In this document: piece after piece, positions 22,401 to 33,734 of the stretch | Position numbering within the stretch: the first letter of the stretch is position 1 | How the letters are laid out: each line of letters begins with the position of its first letter | Assembly (NCBI RefSeq): GCF_000281045.1 | Contig: NW_008246071.1 | Span: 457,518 to 521,517 of the forward strand | From: Saprolegnia diclina VS20 | Lineage: Eukaryota; Oomycota; Saprolegniomycetes; Saprolegniales; Saprolegniaceae | Length of the DNA: 64,000 nt | Reading direction: 5' to 3' | The notes under the pieces: model-generated | What the model saw: only the letters and a program-made list of their open reading frames with translations | Told to the model about the DNA's origin: nothing | The model's database searches: none | Made by a program: the position numbers and the translations under genes

Positions 22401-25400
22401 TGAGTTGCTGTTGCGTGCCACTGCCAGATGCGCCGCTGCAGACTCCACTGCAGGTAGTGCTCGGACGCCGCTCGCTTCGTGAGCGCTTTGGCCGTGAAGG
22501 CACGCCATACCTGCAGCACGCGGCCAGCAATCACGCTGGAGCGGTACCCTAAACGCTCCGTGACCTCTTTCCGAAGCTGTCGCTGCCGTGCCGCCGTGGC
22601 GGCCCAGGCTAGAAACGGGCGGCGGACTTGCTTTTGGCGTCGCCACGCCTACATACCAAGCATAGTTGAGTGCAATTGATGTGTTGTGCCAGGCGCACCG
22701 CTGCTGTGTTGGCGCGTTGTCTGCGGTCGTGCAGCAGGCGGCTGTGAATCCACCAGTGGTGCACCGTGCGGCGCTGCTGGCGCGCCAGGCTTTTCGTCTG
22801 GCCCAACACCATTCGCGACCGACGATGGGCTGTAGCAATAGCTTCTCGCCGCCAGTACACAACACGCTGAGCGACGCGAAACCAAAGCAGGTGCTCGATG
22901 GTCTCGCGCGTACGCACGCGCCGGGCGCGTTGCTGCTGCACGTACTGCCACCACTGGTGCCACAGTCGTCGCTGTAGGCCGAGCAAAAAGTACCGGCGCG
23001 CGTCGGTCGTCTGTGTACGGAGTGCGACGCACGCATGCAGGTGTCGGTGCCAAGATGCAACCGCATGTCGTAGGCGCTGCGTCGCGTACTGTGCCGGCCA
23101 CCGTCGCTGGATCTCTTGGCGGTGGCGGACAAAGCGCCAAGCCCGCCACGCGTGCCAAAGGCTGTGGTAAGCGAGGAGCTCGTCCGCGATAGCATTCTGC
23201 TCGCGGGTATGCACAGCGCACGTCACAAACGCGACCCAGCGACGAAAACACCGGCGCCAAAGCGTGCTTGCCAGCTGCGACTGCGCACGACGTCGGCGTG
23301 CGTTCGCGACAGCGAGTACAGGCGTCAGCGTCTTCCAGCGTCCCAGAATGCGCCGGAGAAGCGCGCGGGCGTAGTGCACGAGCGCGCGTCGGCGAGCGCG
23401 CCGGGCAAGAGTAAAGAATCCCCACGGCTTGAAACACCGGTTGAGCACTCGGATGCGGTAGAGCTGGTAGGCTCTTAGCAGTAGCGCGTACCGAGCGCGC
23501 AGTGCTCGATGCAGGGCGACCCAGTGCCGCCACGTCTTTTGCAGCCATCGGTTCCGGCGGTGCGCGTCACGCGTCTTCATCGTCGCGGCAAGGAATCGCT
23601 GCCGCGCGGCCCAGCGCTGCCACGCGTGAAAACAGTGGAGGCCTTGCTGGTACCGCGTGTGCTCGGCCAAGTCCATGCCAAGCACTGCGAGTCTCCACGT
23701 GTACAGGCCATACGCCTTTGCTCTGCGCACATGTGTCGCTCGCAGTGCAACGACTTGCGCCGCCGACGCCTGCGTCCTGGCCACGCATCGTCGCCAAGCA
23801 TCAAAGAGCGCATCGAGCCGTCGTCGTCGTCGATTCGAGCGCAGCAGTGACGAAATACGGTGGTAGCCAGCTTTGGTTGTCGCCCAGCTCCGCCACGCAT
23901 GGAGGATGCGGTGCTTGCGCTCCGCGTTCCATCGTGCGTGCAGTCGCTCGCTTCGAAGCGCGAGGTACCGTCGCCGGTGGGCTATATCGCGCCATCGCGT
24001 CAAGTGCCGTCGCAAAAACCGGCGATCGTAATCCCATGCAGCGTCCTCCTCCCGACGCCTGGCGTCGAGGATGGCGCGCACCCGCCTACGCATAAACCAC
24101 ATCAACTCGCCGTCGCTTCGAGCCTAACGTACCGGCGCCAATGCGTCATCGCGGTGTGCGTCATTGCGCAATTGTGGTGCAAAATTGCAGTGCGAGTGCA
24201 CAGCACGTCCGTGTAGACGGCCCGCCACGCACGGAACGCTGCGAGTTGCAGCACAGTGCTGCGGTGTGCGACAGCCATGTCGACATTGACGCGCTGCTCG
24301 TCGCACAAAACCAAGTACGCGCGCCAGTGGCCCGCGATACGATGCAAGAGGCGTCGGTGCGCGTGCCTCTCGGCCTTGGCGTCGAGGTACATGGCGTGGC
24401 GTCGAAGGTGCAAGAACCGGCGCCAGTACCGAAACACCGCTTTTTGGCGCCCGCGCACATACCAGTGCAGCGCAATGCTGGACGCGTGTCGACCTTGCAG
24501 CACGTTCTGCACGTAACGTCGCCAGCGACTGAGCCCGGCGCGCTGGGCGACAACATAGCGCGCCTGCCGCTCCGCCTCCAAGTCGATCGCGGCGATCTCG
24601 TGCCAGGCGAGAAACACCCGGCGCAGCGTGCGTCGGTGCACAAACGCGATGGCGATCGTGCGCTTGTATCGACTACGCGCGCGGTGCTTGGCGTACGTCG
24701 AGAAGGTGCAAAGCACGCGCCGCATCTGTCGAGACGCGCGTTGCGACTGCGCGAAAAAGACAAGCACACGTTGGCGCTGGCATCGTGCTGCGCGCGCCAG
24801 CCATCGGCGCCATCGACCTGCCAAGAGTCGTTGCGACGTCCTTTCCTGCACCTGCACGCCGCAGAGATGAATTGACGTGACATGGTGCCACGTGTGCACA
24901 ATTGTCGTCAGGAAGCTATGCCGGTAATGGCGACGGGCGTCCGTCGACTTGCGCTTTGTCATACTCGTGCGTCGCCAGCCAACGAGCGCAAGCGCGAGGA
25001 GCCGCGTGCTGGCGTGGTCGACGGCCAGCGCATATTGCGCTTCACGTGCAGGACGCGTTGCCTCGGTGCGCGCCCGCCACCGCCGAAACGGGTGGCAGAG
25101 CAATGCGAATCGTGATTTTGCCGGCTCAACCGCATGCGTCGGAGGTCGCGTTTGCTCGTGCCGGGCTCGGAGCAGCGACTGCCGTCGACGTTCGCTTTGG
25201 GCGTCGGCGATGGCGGTGGGTTTTCGGGTTGGCGCAGGGCGTATGAGCCGGCGACGTTGGACGTCGCGCATGTCGTCGGAGCTCTCGTCGCTCGACTCTG
25301 CAGCTACGGAGTGGGCGTTCTTTTTCTGCTGCTGGTGGCGCTGGAGAAGACTGTGGTTGCTCGCGCGGCGACTCTCGGCGCGGATCGCACTGAGCGTCTT

Positions 25401-25652
25401 GTGCTTCTGCAGTTGGATGGCGGTGATGCGGCGCCATTGATCAAAGAATGCGGCCGTTTGCTTTTGCCGCCAGTAGTAGAGCGCGACAAGGTTTTGCTGT
25501 GTGTCTTCTTGGAGCGCATGCTGAAGGCGCGTCGGCGCGGTCTTGGCGAGCTTGAAGCGTGGCGGGTGCGGGGACGACAACGACTGCCGGCGCTGCATCG
25601 TCGCCTGCATGTGCAGGTACAACTCGTGCTCGTCCGATGAACTGGAGCTCAT
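19434..25652 (-). CDS. SFI1: Sfi1-like Trp-repeat centrin-binding protein, multi-exon
   Basis: Long minus-strand frames separated by short introns read a protein of roughly 1900 residues with dozens of short helical repeats, each carrying a Trp preceded by hydrophobics and followed by Arg. Examples are AAFFDQWRRITA, LLAGRWRRWLAR, LRRVFLAWHEIA, GLSRWRRYVQ, KAVFRYWRRFL and LRHHFRSWRATT. This is the pattern of Sfi1, where each repeat binds one centrin to build contractile or half-bridge fibres at the spindle pole or basal body. Start MSSSSSDEHELY at 25652 is the first ATG; the frame's earlier start-like codon is TTG. One clear intron lies near 24075-24120 (GTAC donor, TAG acceptor). Exon joins near 19746-19855, 20680-20815 and 21630-21800 were not resolved. 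Confidence 0.75.
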
Positions 25653-26438
25653 CGCGCGCGGGACACCGAGTACCGCTGCCCAAGTCAATCTCGCGTCCTC
25701 CGGCGGCAACGAGCGCACCTTGAAAGATCCCAACTGTGTTCTATTGCGTCATCGCAAATATGCGTTTTCACAGGTTATTCCAAGCGCAAGTCCCATCCTG
25801 GTCATCCCGCGTCTCCAATGAAATCAATTGATAGAGTTTATGAGATACAAGAGTAACTCTCGGCGTGTCGAACAACATCTCGCATGCGTCGAACAAATGC
25901 GTGCAGGCAAAAGCTTCGGCCGGCGATGACAAGGGCGCGTCAGCTACGATCAAGAAAGGCCGACGCTGCAATGGTCAAGACACTCCTACCACGTTCGCGT
26001 TGCGTGTGGGACGTACGACATGTGTTTCTTTGGCTTTCAAATGCGATCTTGCGGAAGTCGTACTCGACACCCTTCTGAATCCTCGGCTTGCGCGCACCTG
26101 CCGAGCTTGATGTGCGGCTCGGGCTCTTGCTGCGTGCGATGATCCATCCCGATAACGTCCTCTATGGTGAGGGAGGGACGTTGCCCAGTTTGCACTTGGC
26201 GTCCAGTTCGAGAGCCATGACACGGCGCCCGTCTCGATGGGCAACCGCAAGCCGGATGCAAGCGGGATGCAAGCGCGATGCAAGCGCCTTGGGAAAGTCC
26301 GTTGCGCTGTCGTTCTATTCTTACGCCGCATTTCTTCATCTTTTAATATTGCATACAAAGCTCAAGTCGCCGCTTCATAAAAACGAGCGAGCCTAGGGAA
26401 TTGTGTAGTGGCATCATCAGCGCAGCCACAGAACGAGC
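25653..26438. promoter_or_regulatory. divergent intergenic region with an 11-nt tandem repeat
   Basis: About 790 bp between divergent genes starting at 25652 (minus) and 26439 (plus). It contains three tandem 11-nt units with core GATGCAAGCG at about 26254-26286. No gene with recognisable content was seen. Confidence 0.4.
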
Positions 26439-29019
26439 ATGGCGTCGCTTGGTCCCAAGACTGCGCTCGACGAGCACCGCTCGGGCGACGATGGCCGGAC
26501 CACGCCGCGCGCCTCGTCTCGCACGGGGAAAGCGCCAGCAGCAGTTGGCGCCAAGCTGCACCCGGCGCACCAGCGGCTGGCGCCGACTAAGAGCAGCATC
26601 CCGCGCCCGTACTTCTTAAACTACCAAGGCCAAGGCGCCGCGGCGCCGCCGCCCGAGGCTGGCTGGCATCCGACGGTACAGCACAACTTTCGCGGCATTG
26701 CACACGATGTACGTACCACTTGCGACGACGACTTGAGATGCAGTGTGCCTATAGTCGCCTCTGTACGCGCGGAAACCGGCCGTCATTGCCCAGACCCGCG
26801 CCTTCTTTGGTGACGACGAGTCGCCACCGCGCGCAACCAACGACGCAACCTTGCCGCCGTCGTCCCGCGCCTTGACAACGAGCGATCTCTCGACGACCGT
26901 GGACCAAGCGGCGTTGGCGTCGGCGGTCGACGACGGTGACATTTTGCTGACAAGTGGCCCGATGCTACCGCGCGGCCGCACGCTGCCACCGGCACTGAAT
27001 ACAAGCGACTTAGACTCGCCAATGGCCTCGTCGACGGCGTCGACCGCCTCGACGGGCCCGCGGGCGCCGAAGACGCCGTCTGGCACGATCGGCGACGACG
27101 GCCTCACTGCGTCGCAAAAGGTTCGCATCGGTCTCTCTGGGCTGCTGCTGACGTCCGAAGCCTTTCGCAACTCGACGGGCATCAACACGAGCGGGCGGTC
27201 CTTGCGCGACGCGAGCCCGGGACGGACGCGTGCGCTCAACTTGAGCTCGGCGCCCATCAGTCCCGCAAGCAGCCGGACGTCGAGTCAGGGCTCGTCCCGC
27301 TCGGTGCGCACCGAGGCGCTCGTCGCCAAGCTCATTCCTACAAAGAACAGCGTGCAGGGCCTCATTGGGTACATCAAGGAGCTGCAGTCGTCGGAAGCGT
27401 CGTTGCGAACGCACTTGGACACGATCAAGACCAAGGCCCAGGAAGACCTCGCGGCTTCGTACGGCAAAGTCAACAACCTCGAGTCGAGCATGCGCGTCAT
27501 TGAGAACGAGCGGCTGCGCAACGCGATGGAGCTCGAGCGCAAGGCGCGCGAGATTGACGCGCTCCAAGAAAAGATCCGCGCGCTGCGCAAAGCGATGGAG
27601 GGCCAGATCCCGTCGACGATGCTCAGTCAGCTCACGCCGCTCGGCTCGCCCGAGACAGGGACTGCCGCGTTTGATGGCTTTACGTTTGAGGAGTCGCCCA
27701 CCCATGCCAAGGACCCCAGCAGCGATGGTGGTCCGGCGACGCCCACCGCCATCACACTGGAGACCTCGGCTCCTCCGAGCCCCAGTCCACCGTCACCCAA
27801 GGCGGTGCTTGATGCGTTTGCGCCAACGCGGCCGCCAGCTCCGTTTGTCATGACGAGCGACGCGTTTGCACAAGACCCGCCGGTGGTGCTGAGTGCGCAG
27901 ACGTCGCCGAGGACGCCGAGCGAAGACGTCGCCCGCGCCTTGACGTCGTGCTTGCCGCGCACCCAGACGTCGTCGCCGAGGCTCAAGGCGGCTCCTGTCG
28001 CACCGACTGTCGAGTATCCCCCTGCGCCGATTTTGACGCTACCCTCGGTGGCCCCGCTGCCTCGCGCCACGCCTTTTGTGCCGCCCGCCACCAGCACCAC
28101 GCCACCGACTGTCGTTTCTCCCCATCCAGCTGCGCAGTCGCCACAGTCGCGCTCCGTGGCCCGCCCGCCGCTGCACCCGTCGTCGACGTCCCCGACCAAC
28201 AATACGCCGCAGACATCGAGAAGCATCGCTGCGAGGTCGCCGCCGACGTCGCCGTCTGCTGGTGAAGGGCAGACACTATCGCAACTGCTCACGGACTTCT
28301 ACAAGTCGCACCAGCCCGACAAGCTCAAGGACGTCAAGCACATTGTCAAGACCTATACGGGCAAGGAGCACGACTTGCTGCAGCTCCTTCAAGTCAAGTA
28401 CGGTGCCCGAAGCATCCAAAAGCTCGCCGCCGGGCTTGCCATCGTGCCTCTGCCCCGAGGTGCAACGCCTCTGTCGACGGCAACAAATGAATGGTTTCCG
28501 ATTCGGTTGCTCGCAGCGGCGTCGGCCATGGGCTGTCTTGGTCTCGTCTGGTGCGGTGCAGCGTCGCACCTCGACTGCACGTCGGTGACCCCTGTCTCAC
28601 CCGCGTACTGCGCGCGCTGGACGGCGACCACCGATGCGTTCTGGGCCCGCGCCGACACGGACACGGCGTGGGACGTCCTGGCACTCCTCCCTGCTGCCCG
28701 CGAGACGGTGGCTGCCGTCACGAGCGGCGTATGGGGCAACTCGGTCGACCGCAGCGCCCGCGCATGGCGCCACGTTCAGTCGATGGACATGCCCACAATG
28801 ACGACCGCGCTTCAGGATGGCGCGCAGGCGTTCCAAGCGCTCGTGACAGGGTCGTCAACGGCGCAATGTACCACCAAGAAGACGAGCCTCCCCGAGACGC
28901 TGGTCGTCCCCGGCGGCGGTACGTTGCACCGCGCGTCGATGGACCCCGTGGTGTTTGCCGTCCACGCTTCGCTCAACGAGGTCGATGCGCTCGCTGTCCG
29001 TGAGATGCAGTGGCTATAA
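26439..29019 (+). CDS. coiled-coil, Pro-rich protein with a FYxxxxPxKxxxV...KYG motif
   Basis: Two exons (26439-26708, 26755-29019) encode 844 residues. The order is a Ser/Thr/Ala-rich N-terminus; a coiled coil at about residues 310-380 (helical, heptads of Leu/Ile with Glu/Lys); a long Pro/Ser/Thr-rich region; a compact motif at about residues 590-640 (LLTDFYKSHQPDKLKDV, LLQLLQVKYGARSI); and a hydrophobic stretch near WFPIRLLAAASAMGCLGLVW that may be a membrane segment. The FYxxHxPxK...LLxxLxxKYG motif recurs in many protist proteins, including oomycete ones. A cytoskeletal or membrane-linked role is inferred only. The ATG sits in MASLGPKTALDE. Confidence 0.65.
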
Positions 29020-29091
29020 GCCCCTCTTCTTGTGAATTCATTGTGCTTTGCTATTTAGTCGTTGGCTCTATTTTTAGTTTTAGTCTAGTAC

Positions 29092-31523
29092 ATGGAAAGG
29101 CGGCCGCGCACCGAGGGCGGGCTTGGCAACGCCGCTAGCTCGCTGCTTCGGAGCTGCGCGAGCGCACCGAACGGGCTCACGCAGACCGCGCGCCTCGTGG
29201 GCCGGTCGTGGAACTTTCGCGCCAAGCAGCGGCGCAAGTTTAGCATCCCGGGCGGCGACGACGATACAAACAGCGCTGCTACGACGTGGAAGCCCGGAAC
29301 CAAGGCGCTGAATGCAGGCCGGCGCTTTGACATTACGCAAGAAGACAACGCGCAGTCGTTCGACGAGCTCTTCCAGCGCGAAATTGTCAAGATGCCAGCG
29401 CGCATGGTACGCGCAAATGCAAGCATCTACCCGAGGACGAGATATGGACCCCGACACGTAGGAGCTAGCGTCGCAAGCGGACGAGCTCATTTCGATCATC
29501 TCCAAAGCCCAAGTGAGCCAGCGCCACCACACCTTACGAGCGATCAAGGCCACCAATACCGACGAGGCCCCGAGCGCCGAGGACGCGGTCAAAGCCGAGG
29601 TCATCTTCAAGTACCGCTGTCTCGTGGGCCGCGATGTCGACTTTGTGCAAATGCTGCCAGGCTACGCAAACAACGCGCTCAACGCCAAGATGCTCGCGCT
29701 TGGCCAGCGCTACCACGCCAACGACTATGCGTAGAACCTCGGCTGATGCGTCGTTTTGTTGGTTGAAAGAGCATGGCGTAGCGCGTGCTTGGCCGAGTTT
29801 GAACAGTGCTGGGACATGAACGCCGAGGCAATCAACAGGCCAACGCTGTTGTACGACCGCGCCATCTTGCTCGGGCACGTCGGCGACTTTAAGCGGGCCA
29901 TGGCCGAGCTCAACGAAGCCATCAAAGTCGACAACGAAGATCCGCGCTACTTCAAGCTCCGGAGGTACCCACGTTACGGCAAACGCGCTCAAGCCTCTCG
30001 TAGCATCTTGTGGCGGCTGCAAGAAAAGTACATTGAGGCTGCGAAAGACTCGTCGCGCGCCCACGCGATTCACTTGAGCAAATCCAAGCACCGCCAGCAC
30101 TCGACGATGCTGAAAAAAGTGGCCAAAGCCGTGTCCGTGAGCGGCCACGCAGTGCGCATCCGTCAACACGACGTCGCTCATGACGGCATGTGGCTGTAGA
30201 CGGCACTCAACGCGTTTGACGAAGCGTGCGAGACTCCGATCCAAGTCCGTCCTGTGTTTCAATATATCAACCGCATCGAATTGATTTTTTGGTAGGAGCG
30301 CACGTCGCGCCAGATCCAAGTGCTCGTCGAACAGTCGTACCGCATTCCGTTTCTCGCACGCTTGGACGTCGATCTCTTGCATTTGCTTTGGAAGTACACG
30401 CCCTTATAACTTGCGGAAGGACTATACACTCGTAGGAACCTCACGTACGCAGCGTGGCCCTCCGATACGCGCGTCGTCCTCCCGAGCTCCACCGTGAGGT
30501 ACTATGGTGAGAGCATTTGTCATCATAACGAAGTATACGTTAGCTTGTACGTGGTCCTTGAGGGCTCGGTCGCCGTGCAGACTGAGCTCCGTGGTGCGAT
30601 CGAAGCCCAGCGAACGCTCGAGGCCGGCAACATTTTTTGCGAAGGGTCGATCTCAGCCAACTTGTGGGCTGCTACGTCGCTCGTTGCCCTCACCGTACTT
30701 GGCTCTGCGCCCAGGTCGCTGGCTGCTGACGATAAGGATAGGCGTCCAAAGTCTTGACGCTCGAGTCGGTCCTTTACAAACACACGCTGCGCAATATAAT
30801 GCTCGAGGGCGCGTCGACGCGGGCCCACTTCTTTCGCGACTCTGGGATTTTCGCCTCGTGGAGCGACGACCAGCTCAACACGCTCGGCATTCTCTCCGAG
30901 CAGCTCGAGTACGCGGCGCGCGAGACCATTGTCACCGAAGGTACTTGGCGTATCGTGTGCGCATGCTTATGAAGGTGGCCAGGCGCCCCGGCGCTGCATT
31001 TGTACTTTGTCCGGTCGGGCTATTGCGGTGCGATTCGAATGCTCCAACAACACCCGATCCAAGTCGGGTCCGTCTCGTCCGGCGACGTCTTTGGCGAGGT
31101 TCCAACTACGATGCAGAGTCGTAAGTGCCAAGTGACGTGCGTAGGCGGCGGTCCTCGACCCGATCGGCGGCATCTTCCCCTTTACGATCACGACAGTGAC
31201 AGTCTGCAAGATCATTCGCATCCAAAAGTCGTTTTTGAACCGCCGGCTGCCGTTCGAGGTGCTTCGCCTTGGCCCGATTGACGCAGCGATTCTTGCCAAG
31301 ATTGAAAAGCTCTCGGTGCGGTGTCCGGCCGACAAAGTCGTACGATGTCCCACGTCGATGAGACGCGCGCTGAGATCTTATTGCCGGCTCGTAGCTCGCG
31401 CAAATGATACGCGACAACTGCTCGTGGACGCTCAAGCGCGAAAAGGTACTGCATCGGCTCATCCAAGAAAACGCCAAAAGCACCGGCAAGCATCTCCTCT
31501 TGCCGTCGGTCCATCCGCGCTAA
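29092..31523 (+). CDS. TPR and cyclic-nucleotide-binding-domain protein, multi-exon
   Basis: Starts with ATG at 29092 (MERRPRTEGGLGNAASSLL). Clear introns are 29407-29461 and 29731-29781, with more further on. Spliced exons read TPR-like helices (GQRYHANDYA, then CLAEFEQCWDMNAEAINRPTLLYDRAILLGHVGDFKRAMAELNEAI quoted in parts: RAILLGHVGDFKRAMAELNE). Two segments resembling cyclic-nucleotide-binding domains follow: VVLEGSVAVQTEL near 30550, and a second with FRDSGIFASWSDDQLNTL, YFVRSGYCGAIRM and VGSVSSGDVFGEV near 30830-31110. Together these suggest a cAMP/cGMP-responsive scaffold, but no catalytic domain is seen. The last exon ends KHLLLPSVHPR. Exon borders between 29960 and 31200 were not fully solved and the 3' end is provisional. 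It is convergent with selD. Confidence 0.6.
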
Positions 31524-31592
31524 GTTGGCAACGACACGTTTTCTATTGATTTCTACTCCACCGAGGTACTACACGGAGAGGACGCGGGGCGC

Positions 31593-31640
31593 ATCTCAGG
31601 GACGTCACACTCTTGCGAGTTGCGTGGCGCCCCGTCATTC
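31593..31640 (-). promoter_or_regulatory. candidate SECIS element in the selD 3' UTR
   Basis: On the minus strand, about 93 nt after the selD stop codon, the sequence reads ATGA, 13 nt, AA, a short loop, a returning arm and TGAG. The 12-nt arm GGGGCGCCACGC can pair with GTGTGACGTCCC in 11 of 12 positions (two or more G-U pairs, one C/A mismatch). This leaves an 11-nt apical loop that begins with AA. The ATGA and GA strands are the SECIS quartet, and the spacing of quartet to AA fits eukaryotic SECIS. Found by eye; a competing pairing of CGGGGCGC with GCGCCCCG just below also exists. Confidence 0.5.
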
Positions 31641-31732
31641 GCAGCCACCAAGGCGACCCAGGCGGCTTGAACTACTCAAAAACAAGCCACGCCGGGCGCC
31701 AGCACGTCATATCCCGCCCTTCTTCGTTGGTC

Positions 31733-33248
31733 CTAAATCTCGACAAAGGTCACATCCGGCGTCAACCGAGCTTGCTTGGTGCCGGGAACGACACGGCCGA
31801 CGACCCACGCCGGCTGCATGTCGAGGGCAGCCAAGTCGTCGATAAACGCCTGCAGTCACATTGAACAAGGAAAACATACTCGCTGTTTGCGTACCTGCGC
31901 GCGGTCGGCATCGATCGAGACGAGGAGACCGCCCGACGTCTCGGACGAAAAGCCGAGCTGGAGCCGCCATTGGCACTTGAACGCTTCGTTCACCGCGAGC
32001 ATGTCCTTGATGACCGGTAGCGTGTGCAGCTCGAAGTCCACGTCGGCCTTTTGCGACGTCGCCATGTTCCTAGCAAAACAAAAACATTCGAGCGTCAACC
32101 ACAGTATAGATAATGGCGTACTGCGCGTGCCCGAGGATGCCAAAGCCCGTGACGTCCGTCGCCGAGGTCACGCCGTGCTAGGTAACGTCACTGCAATGGC
32201 GGAGCCTATGGAAAGGGGTACCTTGTGCATGAGCTTGGCGCCGTTCACGTTCAGCCGGCTCATCGACTCAGACGCCACGCTGAACGCGCGGTCGGCCATG
32301 TCCCGTGTCAAGAAACTCTCAACCTTGGACCAGCGCGCGGGCTGGTCCTTCATCTGATATGCGTTGACGGCGAGCTGCGTGCTATGATAGACAGTGCAGC
32401 GTGAGGCAAAGCGAGGAGAAGGTTGGCATCGCACCCCAGCGGCTTGGTGAGCACGAGGACTTGTCCGGTGGTGGCATTTTCCGGTCGAATGATCTCCGAC
32501 TCTAGCGAATGGTAAGAACGTGTCAATGGGAGAATGGAGTGCGTACCGGCGCGAACGCTCATGGCAACGCCGCCGACGATCGGCCACGGGTTCATGACCG
32601 TTTGGCCGCCCGTGACGTTGGTGCCAGCTTCGCGCGCAAGGTCGTTGAAGCCGTGGATGAGCTGCGTCGTCACAACGTCGCGCTCGAGGTCCGTCATCGT
32701 GCGCGAGACGCCGAGAATCATGAGCATCGTGTCGACTTCGGTGACGCCCATCGCGTACAGGTCCGAGAGCACATTGGCGCAGGCAATGCGGCCCTACATC
32801 CACGCACGCATGAGCTCTCTGTGCACCGGGTCTTAATGATAAAGTACTTGGACGTAGGGATCTTGGACTAGCGGGTAGAAGAAATCGGTGGTGGAAATCA
32901 TGTAGAGGTCTCCAAATTTGGGGTGTTTGATCTTGACGACGCTCGAGTCCATGCCCGGCGTCTACGTCGCAGCGACATCGTTAGCGCAAGAGTGCATATG
33001 CTACACGCTAGTACCTCGTTGGGTTTGAGGTCGTTGGCTATCCCAGAGATGTAGGAGAGTAGTTTTTCCTGGGGTAGCTTGCAGCCTCAGCCTTTCAGCG
33101 CGCTAAAGTCCGTGAGCCGAAAGTCTTCGCGCAGCCCGTGATCCGTGGGGTTGAAGGGCGCGCGCTCGAGCTTGGGCCGCTTGAGCTCGCGCGCAAGGAC
33201 GGCCTCGACCGCGCGCGCGGCGGCGCTGCCATCGTCGCCTGCTTCCAT
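31733..33248 (-). CDS. SELD: selenide, water dikinase (selenophosphate synthetase), probable selenoprotein with Sec54 at an in-frame UGA
   Basis: Eight exons (33248-33015, 32961-32854, 32793-32547, 32501-32435, 32381-32222, 32177-32122, 32069-31895, 31849-31733) give 387 residues if the TGA at 33089-33087 is read through. It makes selenophosphate from selenide and ATP for Sec-tRNA synthesis. The TGA falls exactly at the catalytic Cys/Sec position: FSALKG, then UGA, then [10 protein letters not shown], as in SPS2-type enzymes (KGUGCK). Downstream blocks are canonical: [70 protein letters not shown] and [11 protein letters not shown]. All later exons stay in frame with no other stop, arguing against a pseudogene. 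A SECIS-like hairpin lies in the 210-bp gap to the convergent gene. Confidence 0.9.
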
Positions 33249-33734
33249 CACCCAACGACGAAAGGCAAACTCAGATCTGCTCGCACCAATCACAGCCGCC
33301 AACGGTCATTTTATTACCGAGATATCGGATCGCTGCCTTCACTGGTGTTCGCGACCGCGTGGTCTGAGGCCCTCGGCGCGCACTGTCGACCAACGCTCTA
33401 TGCACAGCACGTCCATGTCGTCTCTACCTTGCACTTCTTCTGAGGCAGACTCTCATGATGGTCGTTGCGCCGCTACTCGGCAGGATACCGAGGGTTTGAT
33501 ATCGGCCATAAACTGATTCCTGCCGACGGATCAACGCGGTGCTGCCACATGCTGGCTTTGGATTGGCCAAAAAGCTGTCGAATGGCCGTTACTATATTAA
33601 AATACGATGGTGTGCCAATTGCATACAAATCCAAGGTGGGAGCTCGGGTCTTTATAAAAATATGGCGTCGGGATTAAAAATACTTGCTCGCCCAACGTGC
33701 ACATTTGCTGGGTCCCCACCTTGGAGCAAGTAGC
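33249..33734. promoter_or_regulatory. divergent promoter region of selD and HRD1
   Basis: About 490 bp between the minus-strand selD start (33248) and the HRD1 start (33735). CCAAT/ATTGG pentamers occur near 33285 (GCACCAATCACAG) and 33555 (GGATTGGCC). An AT-rich stretch lies at 33590-33680. No gene recognised. Confidence 0.4.

Noticed and set aside
33087-33089. In-frame TGA in selD as a pseudogene mutation
   Set aside because: It sits exactly at the Sec/Cys catalytic position, all other exons are open and conserved, and a SECIS-like hairpin follows; recoding is the better explanation.
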